From Amborella trichopoda (taxonomy: Eukaryota > Streptophyta > Magnoliopsida > Amborellales > Amborellaceae), in assembly GCF_000471905.2 (NCBI RefSeq), contig NW_006500103.1, forward strand, positions 756,100 to 820,099: a DNA stretch of 64,000 nt. The letters are read 5' to 3'. Shown one piece after another: positions 46,214-58,700 of this stretch. The position numbers and the translations under genes are program-made. Position 1 is the stretch's first letter. Each line of letters starts with the position of its first letter. A model generated the notes under the pieces. It had not been told where the DNA came from. It saw nothing but the letters and a program-made list of their open reading frames with translations, and did no database searches.

Positions 46214-46448
46214 AGGGAAAGTATATAATGATACTATTTACTTTTGATACAAGGTGGTCACAACTAATCTTGACCATTGGATGTAAATTTGAGTGGTTGC
46301 ATTTATTTCATCGACTGAGCTAAAAGTTAAAAGGATTTTTTTTCGAACTTTGTGGTACTCCCAAGCTATCAAATTTCACATCGAATGGTTGTAAATAATT
46401 GTGATATCCCTATAGTAAAGGTAAATAGTCCCATTGTATACCATCCCT
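46214..46448. mobile_element. MITE family T, copy
   Basis: Left end agggaaagtatataatga, right end cccattgtataccatccct. The flanks ttttaaaa and tttaaaaa agree with an AT-rich 8-bp target duplication, though the A/T runs make this weak evidence. Confidence 0.7.
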
Positions 46449-46957
46449 TTTAAAAAAAAACATATTTTGCGCAGGAGTTTACTGGCTATGATCACATTAA
46501 TAACACATTCTTAGCAATTGCCCCCTTTTTTTCTTTTTTTTGTTGCCTATTGAAATGGAACGATTCGATAAAGCTGAGGGGGTTATGGAACAATCGTGAG
46601 CCCATCATTTGTCAAAAAGGACATTAACCAATGGTTCAGTGTAGAGCTAGTGCTCATTATTTTCTAAGTATTGTTAGTTTTTATACTTTTTAAGTATGCC
46701 TATATGAAACATACTTTTCCCCAAATTATCAAGCTAAGGGATTTGTGAAGAAGAAATAAAAGATCAAGGAAAAAGTCAATAGAAATTGTCAACTTTATAC
46801 TATTGAAGTAAGGTGCACATGAGAATGGTTTGGGGCCCTGGCAGTGGTATTATCGAGCCTCAAGATGCGGTATTTGACTTTATTCTAATAAAAAAGGGTA
46901 GGGTCCCAAATCCCCACCGACTTACCATTTAAAGACTTACCCAAAAAAAAGTAAAGT

Positions 46958-47200
46958 GCACATCAAAAGTCCTCTAGAAGAGAGTGTTTTGAAGTTGGGA
47001 AATCTTACAATTTGATCGTTTTGACTTCGAGATATATAGATGTGAAGAAAAAAATAATTTCAATACCTAAAACAAGTGTATTTTGTAACAAATTATGTAG
47101 ACTGTATATTTTCAAGTGTTTATAGATATGCTTAATCAATATTATTTAAAAGTGCGCTTCTACAATTTAAGGAGAGCACCTCATGCAAACCTCATCCAAA
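46958..47200. mobile_element. TIR element, family P, degraded copy
   Basis: Carries gatcgttttgacttcgagatat, then caagtgtttatagatatgctt and cacctcatgcaaacctc, in the order seen at 581-970. The left end is lost. Confidence 0.5.
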
Positions 47201-47255
47201 GATAAAATAGTGAAGATATAAATGAACAGCCTATAAATGAAATGTTGAATACGAG

Positions 47256-47389
47256 TAGGGGTTGCAGCGGACCTGAGACTCGACCCAAAACCCGAGGAGT
47301 AGACTCGATCTGGGTCTGTATGGGTCAAAAAATTGGACCCAATAGGTCGGGTCCAGGTCTGGACTCAACCCGACCCTTTGCTAATCCTA
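47256..47389. mobile_element. Non-autonomous hAT-like element, GGGTC family, copy 3
   Basis: Ends taggggttgcagcgg and, inverted, tttgctaatccta. Flanks aatacgag (47248-47255) and aatatgag (47390-47397) form an 8-bp target duplication with 7 of 8 matches. At 134 bp it is one of the two shortest copies. The inside is gacccg/gggtc words only. Confidence 0.8.
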
Positions 47390-47668
47390 AATATGAGCCA
47401 TGGAGATACTATTTTGTGGGTCGCAGGGCTCACAAAGACATTTTCCTTTTTGAACATTGAGTGCAAATATCATGCAGGTTTCCGTAATTAAGGTTTTGCT
47501 TGGCAATGGAAACTAGTGTTTGGTTCTCAACTTGACACCTTTGCTTGTAAATTAAGCAACGGAGAACAAAATAGAGGTTTGATTTGACAGAGAGAGCACT
47601 GTAGTTTTATGATAATGAGAGGGACAAGTAACCAAAGTAGTGTAACACTAGAGAGAGATCATCAAACT

Positions 47669-47825
47669 TAGGGTGGCAACGGGTGGGACCTAGCTCCAAA
47701 TAGTGTTTGGGTTCATTTAGACTCGGATCTTACCCATCTAGTCCAATTTTTTGACCCATATCTAAACCTAGATCAGGTCTTACCCCTTCGGTTTCGAATC
47801 GGGTCCATGTCCATTGCCACCCTTA
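47669..47825. mobile_element. Non-autonomous hAT-like element, GGGTC family, copy 4
   Basis: Ends tagggtggcaacgggt and, inverted, ccattgccaccctta. Flanks atcaaact and accaaagt agree at 6 of 8 bases. Confidence 0.75.
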
Positions 47826-48044
47826 ACCAAAGTAGCACCACAGAGAATGGTTAGAGAAAGGATCTAGGGGTGTGTATGAAAGGGTGGCCCTGCCTAACCT
47901 TGAAAAACCATGACGAGTTGGCTGGGGCTGGGAGGCATTGGGCTAGGGCACCTTTAGCTTGTTTTGATGCAGGGTTGGGCTAGCCTTGGCCTTCTCAAGA
48001 CCCGGCCTATTGTCGACTTTAAAAAGAGAGCTATTCATGCATGC

Positions 48045-48157
48045 TGTAAAGGATGTGTAGGTCTAAGTGGCTTAGATGAGTTCGGGTCACTTAGACCTAC
48101 ACACCCTTTACAGCCTACATGTAAGTGACCCGGACTCGCCTAAGTCACTTAGACCTG
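48045..48157. repeat. Hairpin with two competing stems
   Basis: Stem 1: 48045-48070 pairs with 48089-48114, 26 bp with one mismatch, loop of 18 bases. Stem 2: 48059-48094 pairs with 48122-48157 (about 36 bp, 4 or 5 mismatches). The segment 48059-48070 takes part in both, so only one stem can form. No open frame is present. Confidence 0.75.
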
Positions 48158-48199
48158 ATAGGGTAAAGGGACAAATAAAAAGCTCAAGGTGACTTTGCC

Positions 48200-48512
48200 C
48201 CAAATCAAGTATTCTTATTGTTACTTTCATACAGAGCTAGCTGAGTGGGGACTACTGACTCGGGCCCAGGTTAGAGCTACCCAAGAGATAGAAGGTTATA
48301 AGGAGTGTGCAAGATTGAGGTGAAAGGAGATGGGAAAAGGGCTTGTGCATCATTAAAATACTGCCGTTTGATTTTGAAGAATCGATGGCTCAGTCACTGA
48401 CTTGCTTTGAATCACCGGAATTGTTTAAACAATCCTAAGTCTTGGGGTGAGTCTGACCAAAGTCTCATCCAAGTCTTGTTCCCACTAATCGAAGTCCCAT
48501 ATTTTATTTATG
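48200..48512. other. Intergenic, unrecognised
   Basis: No coding region or repeat recognised in this stretch. Confidence 0.3.
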
Positions 48513-48520
48513 GAAAAGTA

Positions 48521-48698
48521 TATAATGAGACCATTTACATTTGGTACAAGATGATCGTAATTAATATTGAACATTGAATATGAAATTGGGTGGCTGCATT
48601 TATTTCATTGACCAAACTAATAGATTTCACATCGGATGATTGTAAGTAATTATGTCATTCCTATACCAAACGTAAACGATCTCATTGTATACATTCCA
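48521..48698. mobile_element. MITE family T, copy with intact target duplication
   Basis: Left end tggaaaagtatataatgaga, right end ctcattgtatacattcca. Both sides carry tttattta (48513-48520 and 48699-48706), a perfect 8-bp duplication. It has no coding capacity. Confidence 0.78.
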
Positions 48699-49070
48699 TT
48701 TATTTATTATTTGTATAAAGATTCTACCCAATATTATCATCAATGGTGTCAATTTTTTTTTTAACCAATTGAAGTCAGCTACAAAAATCTTAGTATATCA
48801 TTTTGATTTATTAAATGACATATCCTCAGTGAGGCTTTAAATCCCCATATATTTTCTTAGGTGAAGGCCTTGGATTGGGCTTTTGAACAAAGCCCTATAA
48901 TAAATCCATGCTTTCAAAGAAGAGTATAGAGAGAACCACACTGAGAAAGGAGAAGCACCTAGGTCTCACACCATAGAAACTGCGTGCGCACTAATTACAA
49001 CAAAAAGGCACATGTGCACGTTATAGAGAGAGAAAGAGCTAAAAATAACACTAGAAATAGAGTCCGAATC

Positions 49071-49240
49071 TAGGGGTGGCAATGGACTCGGACCTAATGG
49101 CTAGACCCGACCTAGGTTCGAGTCTCCCACATTATATTTTTGGATTTGGATCCAAAGTTTGGTGACCTCGGATCCAGGTCCCATGATAATTTTTCGAGTC
49201 CGATTGGACCTAGATCCGATCCGGCACGTTGCAACCACTA
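49071..49240. mobile_element. Non-autonomous hAT-like element, GGGTC family, copy 5
   Basis: Ends taggggtggcaatgg and, inverted, gttgcaaccacta. Flanks tccgaatc and atcgattc agree at 5 of 8 bases. It lies about 500 bp upstream of the EXA1 start codon, close to the promoter. Confidence 0.7.
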
Positions 49241-49253
49241 ATCGATTCGGAGC

Positions 49254-49753
49254 ATAAAACAATAGGCATAGAAGAGAAAAATAGTATGGAAATAGTGAGA
49301 GGAGTAAGATGATGAGAGAGAACTTAGAAGAACTAGGTATATAACTAAAGGAAGAGAGTAAAGAGTTAAGAGTGAGAGAGAGCTCAAAGTCTCGAGTTTG
49401 AACTTCGAACATATTGGGAGAAAAGTGAGTTTTAGAGAGAGAAGCTTAGAAGAACTAAGCATAGAACTAGAGAGAGTGAGAATTTGAGAGTGAGAGTTCA
49501 CCCAAATGACGTGAATTTCTCTCTACCGGTCAAAATAGCGAGAGCTTTAGCACTCGCTTGAGTTCATGTGTAGGTTTTCTACAACTAAACCCCAAATCTT
49601 AAATATATATCTATCTATCCACTTTCTCTCTCTATGCTTTCATTTTCTCTCCATGCTTTCATTCTCTCTCTAACTTATTCGCCTCTCTATTCTGAGTATC
49701 CCTAACTTTGATAGCGAACCAGAGCAAAGGGTTTCAATTTACAGTGATCGATA
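49254..49753 (+). promoter_or_regulatory. EXA1 promoter and 5' leader region
   Basis: From GA-rich (49300-49500) it changes to CT-rich (49615-49690: ctctctctatgctttcattt and variants), typical of plant promoter and leader DNA. No TATA box or start site is assigned. Confidence 0.4.
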
Positions 49754-52700
49754 ATGGCCGAAAGGAGCAATGCCGACGCTCATTCCAACGCTTCGCAGCA
49801 ATCATTGCCCAAAGGTCACTCTGTCAAACCCTAATTCTCGTCATGCTGCCGCCTTTTCTCCCCTCTCTCTCATTTCCTTTCTCTCTACCCTTCTTACCCC
49901 CTAAAACCCTAGGTCTGCGGTTATTGGTATCTTTCCCTACTGTTATCATGTATTGTTTCTCTGTTATTTGTTTTCTTACTGATCTGATCCATGGGGCAAT
50001 TTTCAAAACCTAAAATGGGGTTTTAGAGAGGGTTTCCACTGGTAAGATGATTGTTTGTTTTCAAGGTTAATGTTCTCTCTCTCCTTCTTCATATGTGCTT
50101 GCTCTCTCTCTACATGTATGATTATTTAGTGGCCATTGGTCATATTTCTTCAATATCTTGAGTTGTATTAGGGCTTGATGTTGCTGGTTTTTTGAAGCTT
50201 GAGTTTGGAACTTTGGCGCCTTCACATTTCTCTCTCTCTCTATTCTTTCCCTTTTATTGATTTTTTTCTCAGTCTAGAGTGATTACAGTATTCATCAATC
50301 TGTATTGTTTGAGTTGAATGGTATTCATGAATTTGATTGTTTTAGTGTTATTGTGTGCAAGTTATATTTCTTTCTCTTTGAGTCACTTATTCATTTTCAG
50401 AAGACCGATCCATTGCAAGCTTTAGTTGCAGGAGCGTACACCTGTTTTTCCTTTCAAATAGTGTTTCTAAAAGTGATCTGGAATGGTTTATCTCGCGAGA
50501 AAACATCCTCTCTCTCTCTAGAAAGCGGTTAGGACACACAAAAAACTCACTTATGTGTTATTTAATTTGTTTCGTTTCTCACTTATTTCACTGTTTATTC
50601 TCTAAGGTCTGAATGCATGTCCTTTTTGTTTGTTCTTGATTTATCATTCACTAGAGTGCTGGAGGAAGGGGAACTGTAAGCGAGTAGATGCACTCATGCT
50701 GCTTAAAATGTTGAATAAGATTATCATGTTGCCTTTTAACCTAAGTAATATAGGAGGAGTTTTGTCTTAGTTGAGACACTTTCTTTTTGTTATTCTTTTC
50801 TCTCTTTTTGTCTAAATTCATCCAATAAATCGGTAGGATTTTTCTATATGTTCATGTTTGATTGATTCTAATCTAAAGATCTATAGATTATTAGGTTTTA
50901 TTCTGATCAGTTGTTTCTATAAATTTGTTCACATGGGATTTAAATATTCTATAAAATGCAAGACAATTATTACAAGTCTTTAGGCTTTCTTTTATGATAT
51001 GAACCAAAGAAATCTAGACAAAAAAAAAACTGAATAAATGTAGAAAATAAAAGATAAAGAAATGTTATTTTACGAGTCAATTATTGAATGAACAGAAGAA
51101 AGTCAGCATGTATCCTAATGCGCATCGAAGTACTTATTCTCTTCTCTGAGGCCATAAAAGGAACCAAGAAAGAACCTGACTGATTGGCCATTTTACAGAA
51201 AAAAAAAATAAAAAAATCCAGTGCATGACTGTTGTTTTCACATGGAAAGAGGATGGACCGAGTAACCAGAGTGAAATAGTCTTTGAGGTGTGTCAAATTC
51301 AAGTATGCAATTTATAGTGCTAGAGATGACAGATTTGAACTTGTCGATGAATTTATTCCTTTTTAGAGTCAAGATGTTGAGAATTGTTCGTAGACTTATG
51401 GTTCCGAACAAAAGTGTGTAAATGATTTTTTTAACCATGCTGCCTCTCCCAATTAGCTTATTAGCTAAGTTTGTGGCCTGCCAGTGTCCATGAGAATAGG
51501 GTTCCATTAGATCTCTATCTACCACAGGATCATAAGTTGAAATCAGATTGACTTAGTGAGTGGTCTGTGTATGATTGTGGGTTACTTATTACCTCTCTGA
51601 GCACTGAGATCTTCCCCATTAATCAGGAGATGTTGGAGAAAGTACTGATGATTATTTTGATAAGTAAGCTAGCATTTCGAGACATTCAATCTGTCATTGT
51701 CTTGGAAATAAGCATGCTTCATGTTACCAAAATGATAATTCTCTCATATCCTGACTTGGTGTTTTCTTTCTCAAGCCTTTACTTTTTCAGCAAGTGCATA
51801 ATGGGGATTGGATCATATTGATTTTTTGTAGTCTCATTAGCCTGTGAATTAATTTTGTACTTGCTGGTTTGGTTGATTTGTTTTTGTTTGTCTTTGGAAG
51901 TCTTACCTGCTGTTGAAGCTTCAATCCAATACAACAGACGAGTGAGTTTGTTTTTTTCCTCCTCTCTTACCTTGTACAGATACGATGGGTGCTGAGACTG
52001 CTATTCCTCTGTCACCACAGTGGCTTCTGCCAAAGCCTGGGGAGAGTAAGTCAGGATCAGCGCTGGGTGTAAGTAGCCATTCTATCTTCCTTTCTATCTT
52101 TTCCCTAGATTGCCTTAATTTGAAATTGCAATCATGTTTCTATATGTTTATGGGGCTACTACAGATGTGGAAACTCAAAATTATTGTATCTTCCCATTAC
52201 CTTTTTCTGCTTTATACATTGTTTAAATTTGAAGTTTAAATCATGTTTCTATATTCTTATGGTGTTACAGATATGTGAATTAAGAAGTTATATCTGTCTG
52301 TGACATGTTTAATGCTTTATAGGATTCCCATATGAGCCCACATCCAGGTTATTCCAATCGCCCTGATTTTCTAAACAAATCATCGGGAGGTGGGGAGGAA
52401 CATCTAGATACTGAAAGGAAAAGGGATGTTTGGCGGTCACCCATGAATGACTCAGAGACAATACGCCGTGATCGTTGGCGGGATGAAGAAAGGGAAAGCA
52501 ACTCTGCTCTTCGTCGAGATCGTTGGAGAGATGGAGGCGAAAAAGAAAACCCCGAAACTCGTCGGATGGAAAGGTGGACTGAGAATTCTTTGGTCAAAGC
52601 TTCTGGAGAAGCTCGTCGTGCTCCCTCTGAAAGGTGGGGTGATTCAGGTAACAAAGAAACTAATTTTGAGCAACGTCGTGAGTCCAAATGGAACCCACGT

Positions 52701-55700
52701 TGGGGCCCAGATGATAAGGACTCTGATAATAGGCGTGACAAATGGGTTGACTCTGGTCGCGATGGTGAGGTATCAAGGGACAAAGGGATGCTCCCTATGG
52801 TTAACCATGCTAAGGAAAGTGATCGGGATGGAGAGCATCACCCTCGTTCCTGGCGATCATCAAATTCTTTACAAATTAGAGGAAGGGTGGAGCCTTCTAA
52901 CATGCCTCCTCCAAATCCAGTCAAACAAAGTTCTATTTATGGCTTTGGCCGAGGGCGAGGAGATCATCTTTCTTCGAGTTTCTCTGTTGGTCGAGGAAGG
53001 GTCAGTTCGACAGGAAATATGTCAGCCAATAGTTATTCTAATTCTGGCTCATTGGGTGTGTCCTTTGACAAGAGTGAGGTTGGCCATGGAGATGCTTTAA
53101 ATTTACGATACAATAGGACCAAATTGCTGGATATATACAGGTTGGTTGATGTTAAATCAGTTAGCACAAAATTGATTGATGGGCTCAAGGAAGTTCCTTC
53201 TCTTACACAAACAGAACCGCTGGAGCCTTTGGCCCTTCTTGCACCTACTCCTGAAGAAGAGGTAAGAATATTAATGCTGTATATATATATTTATTTTGGG
53301 CTCTGTTAAAGGATAAATTAAATAAAAAGATTAACATTGTAATTTTCTTGATAATATAGATTAACATTGCATTTTAGAAGGTTTGTTCTCTTCTGTGTAC
53401 TTGGTATTTATTTCGCTATTGCATGTATAAGATTGTTCTGACGGGAATAGATAAAGGAGACATTGTAAGTAGCCTCCCTCCTCAAGTCCCAAAGGATGTC
53501 TCTGTAGGGCGTAGCACCTTGACCACCGATGTCGCTCAGTCACGGAGAAGCAAACATGGTATTGCGCTTTACTATAATTTCTGCTTCTTCCTGGTAATGA
53601 GGACGAAGGTATGACATGATGATACTGATAAAAGAGATACATTATTGAGCAGGTAGCAGAGAAGATTTTTCGTTGATTGGTGATGATTTCAAAGAAGAAA
53701 GTAGCAATGTTTTCAAAGTCAATGATATTAATAGTGAGAGCCAGACTGGCAACCAGAGGTACTCTACTGGGCCTGATCCAAATGTGGATCCTAGATACTA
53801 CCGAGAGTTCGATTCCAATGCAGAAGGTATTATATCTACTTACAATCCTTGTTTATTGTATGATTGGTCTATCATTTTTGTTCAGGTTGGCCTTATTAAG
53901 TATATTTCTAATTTTATTTATCATAAAATTGGAAGTGCTGTGTTTAATAATGGGGGCCTTGTCAAGTGGATTGCAAATGGTGGTCTGTTTATTGGTTCCC
54001 CAATTTTTTCTGCTAATGACTAAAACTAGTAAATCACCTTTTTGGACACTAGTAAAAGGTCGGTTGACCAATTTTTTCTGCAACTAGTAAGTTCATATCA
54101 TTCTACATTCCTGAACACCGGACCATATTTTTGCTCAATGAATTATTTTATTGTTTGTTACTCTTTTTTTTTTTTCCCTTCTAGTCTTTCTCCTATTTCT
54201 CTTATGTGGGTGAACTGCAATTTATCAGCTGTGAACCAATGTTTGTGATGGGGAAACACCATAGTGGCGCAACACCATTTCTTGCTTTCAGCTTATGTAA
54301 AACATGGGTCCTATACTGGTTTGAGTTTTGAGAGAACTGTCACATATAATGTTGTTACGAAGTTGTGAAATTTTCTGTTCAGCATTTTACTGAAATCTGG
54401 GCCAATGTCTGAACTGTTTGGCCATAGAAGGGTTAATGATGATTATTCTTGAATCTTGATGATCCTGCACAGTTTTGTTCAAATTATTATTGTGGATGAT
54501 TTAGGTTGTTTTGTCTTAAATATCATTAATGTCTTTTAGTGATCTCCTCATGATTTTTCAGCTACGAGGAATGAAGGTCACAACAAAGATACAAGCAGTC
54601 ATGAGAGTGCTTTTCAGCAAACCGGGACGCCATGGAGATCTCAATCAGTTGGTGATCGCACTCGTGGTTCTTTAAGTGATTGGAGGGACTATAGCACTGA
54701 AGGCAAATCCAAAACAACTGATATGCGATGGCCACCCTCAATGAAAGACAAGGACATCGAGCATGAAAGTGATAGATTTGTTTCCCCATCTCGCTTCAAT
54801 GATGAACTAGACCAGCAATTGCGAGATGGTTATCACTCTGAAATGGGCAGGAACTCTGAGCTTAGAAGGCAGGCCTCTGATGTTTTGGACAGGAGAAGGG
54901 AAACCAATTTGATGACTGGCAAAGAAGAAACATCGGCATCTAGTGCCAGGGATATGGTCACTGGTAGAAACTTGCAGCTTCAGGTTCCTCCTGAAGAGCT
55001 CTCCCTTTATTATAAAGACCCACAAGGAGAAATTCAAGGGCCATTCCCAGGCAGTGATTTGATTGGATGGTTTGAAGCAGGATACTTTGGTATAGATTTG
55101 CAGGTTCGGCATGTGAATGCTTCACCAGATACACCTTTCTCATCACTTGGTGATGTTATGCCTCACCTCAAAATGAAAGCCAGACCTCCTCCAGGTTTTG
55201 GAGCTGCAAAACCTAATGAAAGTCCTGAGATTACAAATGCAACCAAGTTTGGTGGTAGTGGAAAGCTTAGTGCTGGTTCAAGTGAGGTTGATCTTTTGAA
55301 TAATGAGCTAAGAAGGCAGAAATCAGCGACAGAAACTGAAAACAGGTTTTTCGAGTCATTGATGTCTACAAATCTGAGCAGTTCCCCACTGGAAGGTTAG
55401 TAGTTGAAAACTGTGTGAAGTGTAGATAGATAAATTCTAGGATTCTATTGGGTTTTTCTGCTTAATTTTTCTTGTGTTCATTGATTTTTAATTTTCAGCA
55501 TGGTATCCTGGCTATAATGGTTCTGTATAGAAAGTGAGCTTTCTCACCAGAAGATTTTGATTTTATCTTTGAATTTTTTTCCCACTTGAAAGTAGATCAC
55601 TAATCCATGTTTTGCAATCCTTTCTGTCATTCCTGAACATGTTTGGGATACTTCTTGTAGCATTGGAAATTGAAAGAAACCTATTTCATTCAACCAATGG

Positions 55701-58700
55701 GCATGATTGCAATGTCCTTAGTTTCTTTAAATGATCCACGATGCTGTTTAAGGATTTCTTGGCTTCTTTTTTGGCATCTCAAATCCTTTTTGTCCACTCT
55801 TCCTCTTGAGGTTTTCATTGTTTTCTCTTTTGAAATTTTTGCGTGGCAGGTTATGTGAGCACCACTTATGCCTTTTCCACTCATCTGTTTTGTTTTATAG
55901 GTTCTCAAGAATACTTAGGGAACAGTATCGGTGGTATGCAGTCAATGGGACTAGGAAGTGGACTGGATGCAAGCCATCGGTTGGCTCAGAAAATGTCAGC
56001 TGAGAGGCAAAGATCTCTACCGACTTCTTTCCCCTATTGGCCAGGGAGAGATGCACCTTCCATCGTAACACAGTCAGAGATGATGCCTGGACCTTCTTCT
56101 CCTAACCCAAAACTTAATGCTCCTCTTCATATGCCCCCCCATTCTCCTCAACAAGTTGATATAATGTCTATTTTACAAGGCGCAGTCGATAATGCTTCTC
56201 CTATTAACAATAGAGTTAATTCATGGTCAAATTTCCCAGATGCTAGATCTCTCAATAACACTCTCAACAATGGCATGGATATTTGTCAAGATAAGATAGA
56301 TACACATCATATGCAACAGCGATTTGCTCAAGCTGGTTTTGGGTTTCAGCAACCAAGGCTTCAACCCCAACATCCACCTCCTCTGTCTAATATAATCTCG
56401 TCACCTGGCGACCATACATCTGGCATGGACCAGCTTCTTTCTTTGGGGCTTCCTCAAGATCCACATTCCTTGAATATTTTACAACAGCAACTTTTGCTTT
56501 CACAGATGCAGATAAGTTCTCAACAAGCGCCTGTCTCTTCTCAATTATCCCTGTTGGATAAACTCCTCTTTCTTCAAAGGCAGAAACAAGAGCAACAACA
56601 AAAGCTCTTACTTCAGCAGACACAGGAACAGCTCCTTTCCCAGGTTCTTTTGGAGAGGCAATCTCAGCAACACTTTGGGGAACCACCTTATGGGAATTTA
56701 CAGGTGGGTGGTGTTTCCACAGGAGATACTTCTATGGACCATCGGATGAGTCATCCAATGAATGAGCCATTCCACATGAACACCCAGATGCCGCAGAGTC
56801 TTCCTAATGAGGAGAAGATGGTGAACAATTTGGAATCTTCTCCATTGCACTTGCCTCATCAATTTTTTGAAGCAAATGCCAGTTCCAAAGGCTGGGAATT
56901 GCCCGTTCCTCATCATAGTGAAAGCATGCCTGAGAGCTCCCACGAAGACCACTCATCACACATGATTAACTCCATCAACTCTGAGCTGTTGGAGCAGTCA
57001 AAACATCAATCCATGGTGCCCCAGGACCTAGTCCAAGCCCTTGATGGTGGCAGAGGATTAGCTCAACCTTCTCAAGAGGATCATACAAACAAGGCTGCAA
57101 AATCAGAAGCTGATTTCAGTGAAGACAATAATACCTTATCAAGAACTGACAAGAACTGCAATATAAAAGCTTTCATCCCTGACGAACCAGAATTCCAGGG
57201 CGAACAGGACATCATGGAATCAGAGATTGTGAAAGAAGTGAAGAATGTGGAAGTCCGTGATGTGAAGAAAGCAGAGAAGAAGGCTAGAAAAGCAAAAAAT
57301 TCAAAATCAGTGTCTTCTTCAGATGTAGGAAAGGTGGCCTCGGAGTCACCAGTTAAGCAAGGTGTTGGGCATGAAAGGTTGATCCTCAAGGAAAATAAAG
57401 CTGGGGTACCTGTGGAAATGGAAGAAAAGAACCACGGCGCATTACCTGTTGCAATTGGAGACACAGAATCTGGTGCTTCTTTTGAACCGCTGGATTTACA
57501 GACAGCTCGTCCAAAAGCTTTCCAAGGTGATGGAAAAGATGAATCCAGGGAAGTTGAGTCTGTAGCGAAAGATAACGTGCAAACGTCTACGGGTCATCGA
57601 GCTTGGAAAGCTGCTCCTGGTTTCAGGCCAAAGTCACTAATAGAAATTCAACAAGAGGAACAACAAAGAGCGGAGAAGGAAGTTGTTGTTTCTGAGGTTT
57701 CAGTGCCAGTTCATCCTGTACCTTCTACCCCTTGGTCTGGAGTAGTATCCAACCAACTGCCTAAACCCTCTAATCAACAAGATGCGATCCCCTTGGGGAA
57801 TTCCACTAGCATTGCGAACCCCAAAAATAGGAAGAGCCAGTTACATGATCTATTGGCTGAAGAAGTTCTTGCAAAGACAAGTGAGAAATTTGTTGGTGAT
57901 CCTGCAACTCCAAGCTTTGAGAAAGATTTATTTCCACCTCTTGAGGTAGATACTCCTAATGCTGATAATGATGATTTCGTTGAGGCTAAGGATACTAAAA
58001 AGGGTCGTAAGAGAGCAGCAAAGCTTAAGAATACCGGAGTTAAGGCAGCATCTCCTGCTATTCCAGTTGAATCTTCGGTGGCATCCAGTCCAATCGAGAA
58101 GGGCAAAAGTTCTCGTCAAATACAGCAGGAGAAGGAAGTTTTACCTTTGCCACCATCTGGTCCTTCTTTAGGAGACTTTGTTCTCTGGAAGGGTGAACCG
58201 AGTCCTGCACCTGCACCAGCTTGGTCTACTGACCTAGGCAAGCAATCGAAGCCCACATCATTGCGGGAGATTCAAAAGCAACAGGAAAAGAAATTGCCTC
58301 CTATTCAGAATCAGTCTCAAATCCCTATTCCTCCAAAGGCGCAATCTAGCCGTGCGAGCAAGGGAAACGGTTCTTCATGGCAACTTTCTGGATCTTCTCC
58401 ATCCAAAGCTGCAGCTCCCATCCCAATTAGCTCAGTTTCTTCTGCTTATTCAAGATCTAAGACGGAAGATGATCTATTCTGGGGCCCTCTAGATCAATCA
58501 AAGCCAGAACCTAAGCAGTAAGTCTTAAACCTTCTTTATGAACTAGTATTTATAGCTGTTCTTGCCTATTATTGGAGACAATCTTATCAATTGTTTCTGA
58601 ATGTGTACTCGCACGTGTGTGTGCATGTGCAAGCATGTGTGCTGTAGCTTGAAGATGCTGCTTTTCAAGTTTGGTTCCGCATGCTCAAGAGTAGCATCAG

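Noticed and set aside
49101-49501. Minus-strand frames upstream of EXA1
   Set aside because: They come from GA-rich promoter DNA and a GGGTC element, not from a gene.
52349-53100. Frames of 144 and 217 codons overlapping EXA1 exon 3
   Set aside because: Alternative-frame shadows of an Arg/Asp-rich exon that has clear family similarity in the chosen frame.
57081-58106. Minus-strand frames of 110-127 codons
   Set aside because: Antisense shadows of EXA1 exon 7.
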